From Pantoea dispersa (GTDB taxonomy: Bacteria; Pseudomonadota; Gammaproteobacteria; Enterobacterales; Enterobacteriaceae), in assembly GCF_014155765.1 (NCBI RefSeq), contig NZ_SCKT01000006.1:97217-161216 (forward strand): a DNA stretch of 64,000 bases, in the 5' to 3' direction. Shown piece after piece: positions 63,239-64,000 of this stretch. Below the pieces are notes generated by a model that had not been told where the DNA came from, ran no database searches, and saw nothing but the letters and a program-made list of their open reading frames with translations. Both the position numbers and the translations under genes were made by a program. Positions within the stretch are counted from its first letter, which is position 1; each line of letters opens with the position of its first letter.

Positions 63239-64000
63239 ATGGTGGCTTTTCACCAGGCCGGTGCCATGACGCCGGCCGGTTCTGCTTCAGGATGGGATAA
63301 AACTATGGGTTCACCGGTCACCGCAGCGGAAGATTCGCTGCTGCGACACAGGTCGTTCGTCGCCTTCTGGCTGGCGCGTACCTGTTCATCGTTTGGTTTT
63401 CAGATGTTCTCCGTGGCCGTCAGCTGGCAAATCTATGCGCTTACCCACAGTGCTATGGCGCTGGGCATGATCGGTCTGATGCAATTTTTACCTTCGGTAT
63501 TGCTGGCGCTGCCGGCGGGTCACCTTGCGGATCAGTATGACCGTCGCCGCATCGTGCTGCTGGGGCAGCTGATTGAGTGGCTGGCGCTGCTCGGGCTGGT
63601 GGCGCTGACGCTGCTGCACTGGGCGGGCCGGATTGAAATCTGGGGACTGGTATTCCTGATTTCGCTGGCCAAAGCGCTGGAGTGGCCGGCAATCACCTCA
63701 ATGCTGCCAGCGTTGGTACCGCCGCCCATCCTTGCGCGCGCCATGGCGGCCAGCTCGGTGGGCGGTCAGGCGGCGGTGATTGTCGGTCCGACGCTGGGCG
63801 GCTTACTGTACGTGGCCGGGCCGGAGGTGGTGTACGGTGTTTCGGCGCTGTTCTATCTGTTGTCGATTGTGCTGGTCAGCCGTTTGCGCTACGAACGACC
63901 GCCGCAGGCACGTATTCCGGCCAGCCTCAGCACCATGTTTGCCGGTGTCCGCTTCATCCGCGAGCGCAAAGATGTGCTTGGGGTGATCTCGCTCGATCTG
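63239..64000 (+). CDS. MFS transporter, EntS/DHA3-like, cut by the window end
   Basis: The frame is open from the ATG at 63239 to the window edge, giving 254 residues of a longer protein. It has at least five membrane helices, the opening RHRSFVAFWLARTCSSFGFQ, the helix 2-3 motif PAGHLADQYDRRRIVLLGQL, and LVPPPILARAMAASSVGGQA with IVGPTLGGLLYVAGPEVVYG, as in the DHA3 branch that includes the enterobactin exporter EntS. AAGGA lies six bases before 63239; ATGs at 63266 and 63305 are in frame, and the family-like sequence starts after the last, so the true start may be 63305. Substrate is unknown and the C terminus is not visible. Confidence 0.75.
   Translation, partial: MVAFHQAGAMTPAGSASGWDKTMGSPVTAAEDSLLRHRSFVAFWLARTCSSFGFQMFSVAVSWQIYALTHSAMALGMIGLMQFLPSVLLALPAGHLADQYDRRRIVLLGQLIEWLALLGLVALTLLHWAGRIEIWGLVFLISLAKALEWPAITSMLPALVPPPILARAMAASSVGGQAAVIVGPTLGGLLYVAGPEVVYGVSALFYLLSIVLVSRLRYERPPQARIPASLSTMFAGVRFIRERKDVLGVISLDL

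Overview
The window is about 64 kb of gene-dense, GC-rich DNA from the main chromosome of an enterobacterium, most likely an Erwiniaceae member such as Pantoea or Erwinia. The evidence is Escherichia-like proteins throughout, an E. coli-like gene order in the first third (yjcB, soxS/soxR, ghxP, yjcE, actP-yjcH-acs, gltP), and a periplasmic sugar-oxidation set (membrane glucose dehydrogenase plus a three-subunit gluconate-type dehydrogenase) typical of Pantoea-like bacteria. The genus is inferred; there is no rRNA or tRNA gene in the window.

Region by region. 1-4.0 kb is an accessory edge: a decayed secreted-protein gene, an IS3-family transposase remnant, a Wzx-type flippase and a TupA-like ATP-grasp gene for surface polysaccharide. 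4.0-9.8 kb is the redox-stress block (yjcB, soxS/soxR with a textbook SoxR operator, a glutathione S-transferase) followed by ghxP with two PurR-like boxes and the antiporter yjcE. 9.8-12.7 kb holds a cidR-cidA-cidB murein-hydrolase-export locus and a YfaZ-like outer-membrane protein. 12.8-18.8 kb is acetate and glutamate uptake (acs-yjcH-actP, gltP). 18.9-19.7 kb is a HicAB toxin-antitoxin cassette. 19.8-22.2 kb is murQ-murP for MurNAc use.

22.6-28.7 kb is a 6-kb autotransporter gene broken by one in-frame amber codon. 29.0-37.7 kb carries aer, an AraC/NepI-type efflux pair, a DUF1471 protein, yncE with a Fur-like box, a dihydroxyacetone kinase and sbmA. 38.0-41.9 kb is the Tat-exported FAD/cytochrome c gluconate-type dehydrogenase, preceded by a perfect GntR-type palindrome. 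42.1-45.7 kb is a large Ig-like repeat protein with a type I secretion-like C terminus and three 465-bp tandem repeats. 45.8-52.9 kb is abgR-abgA-abgB-abgT plus a transporter. 53-57 kb holds a VOC protein, tsx with two CRP-like sites, and a QseBC/PmrAB-like two-component system divergent from a Rob/MarA-like regulator; the space between them has CTAATT repeats at 11-bp pitch on both sides. 57.3-64 kb has a LysR regulator, an MdtG-like exporter, gcd, a degenerate EAL-like protein and the start of another MFS gene cut by the window edge.

Functional links. Glucose can be oxidised in the periplasm by Gcd to gluconate and then probably by the 38-42 kb dehydrogenase to ketogluconate, passing electrons to the respiratory chain; the GntR-like operator ties that operon to gluconate. 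Acs/ActP, MurPQ, AbgABT, Tsx and GltP are scavenging functions. Hairpin pairs with GTAG/CTAC flanks (REP/BIME-like) sit at 12.7, 28.7 and 49.0 kb.
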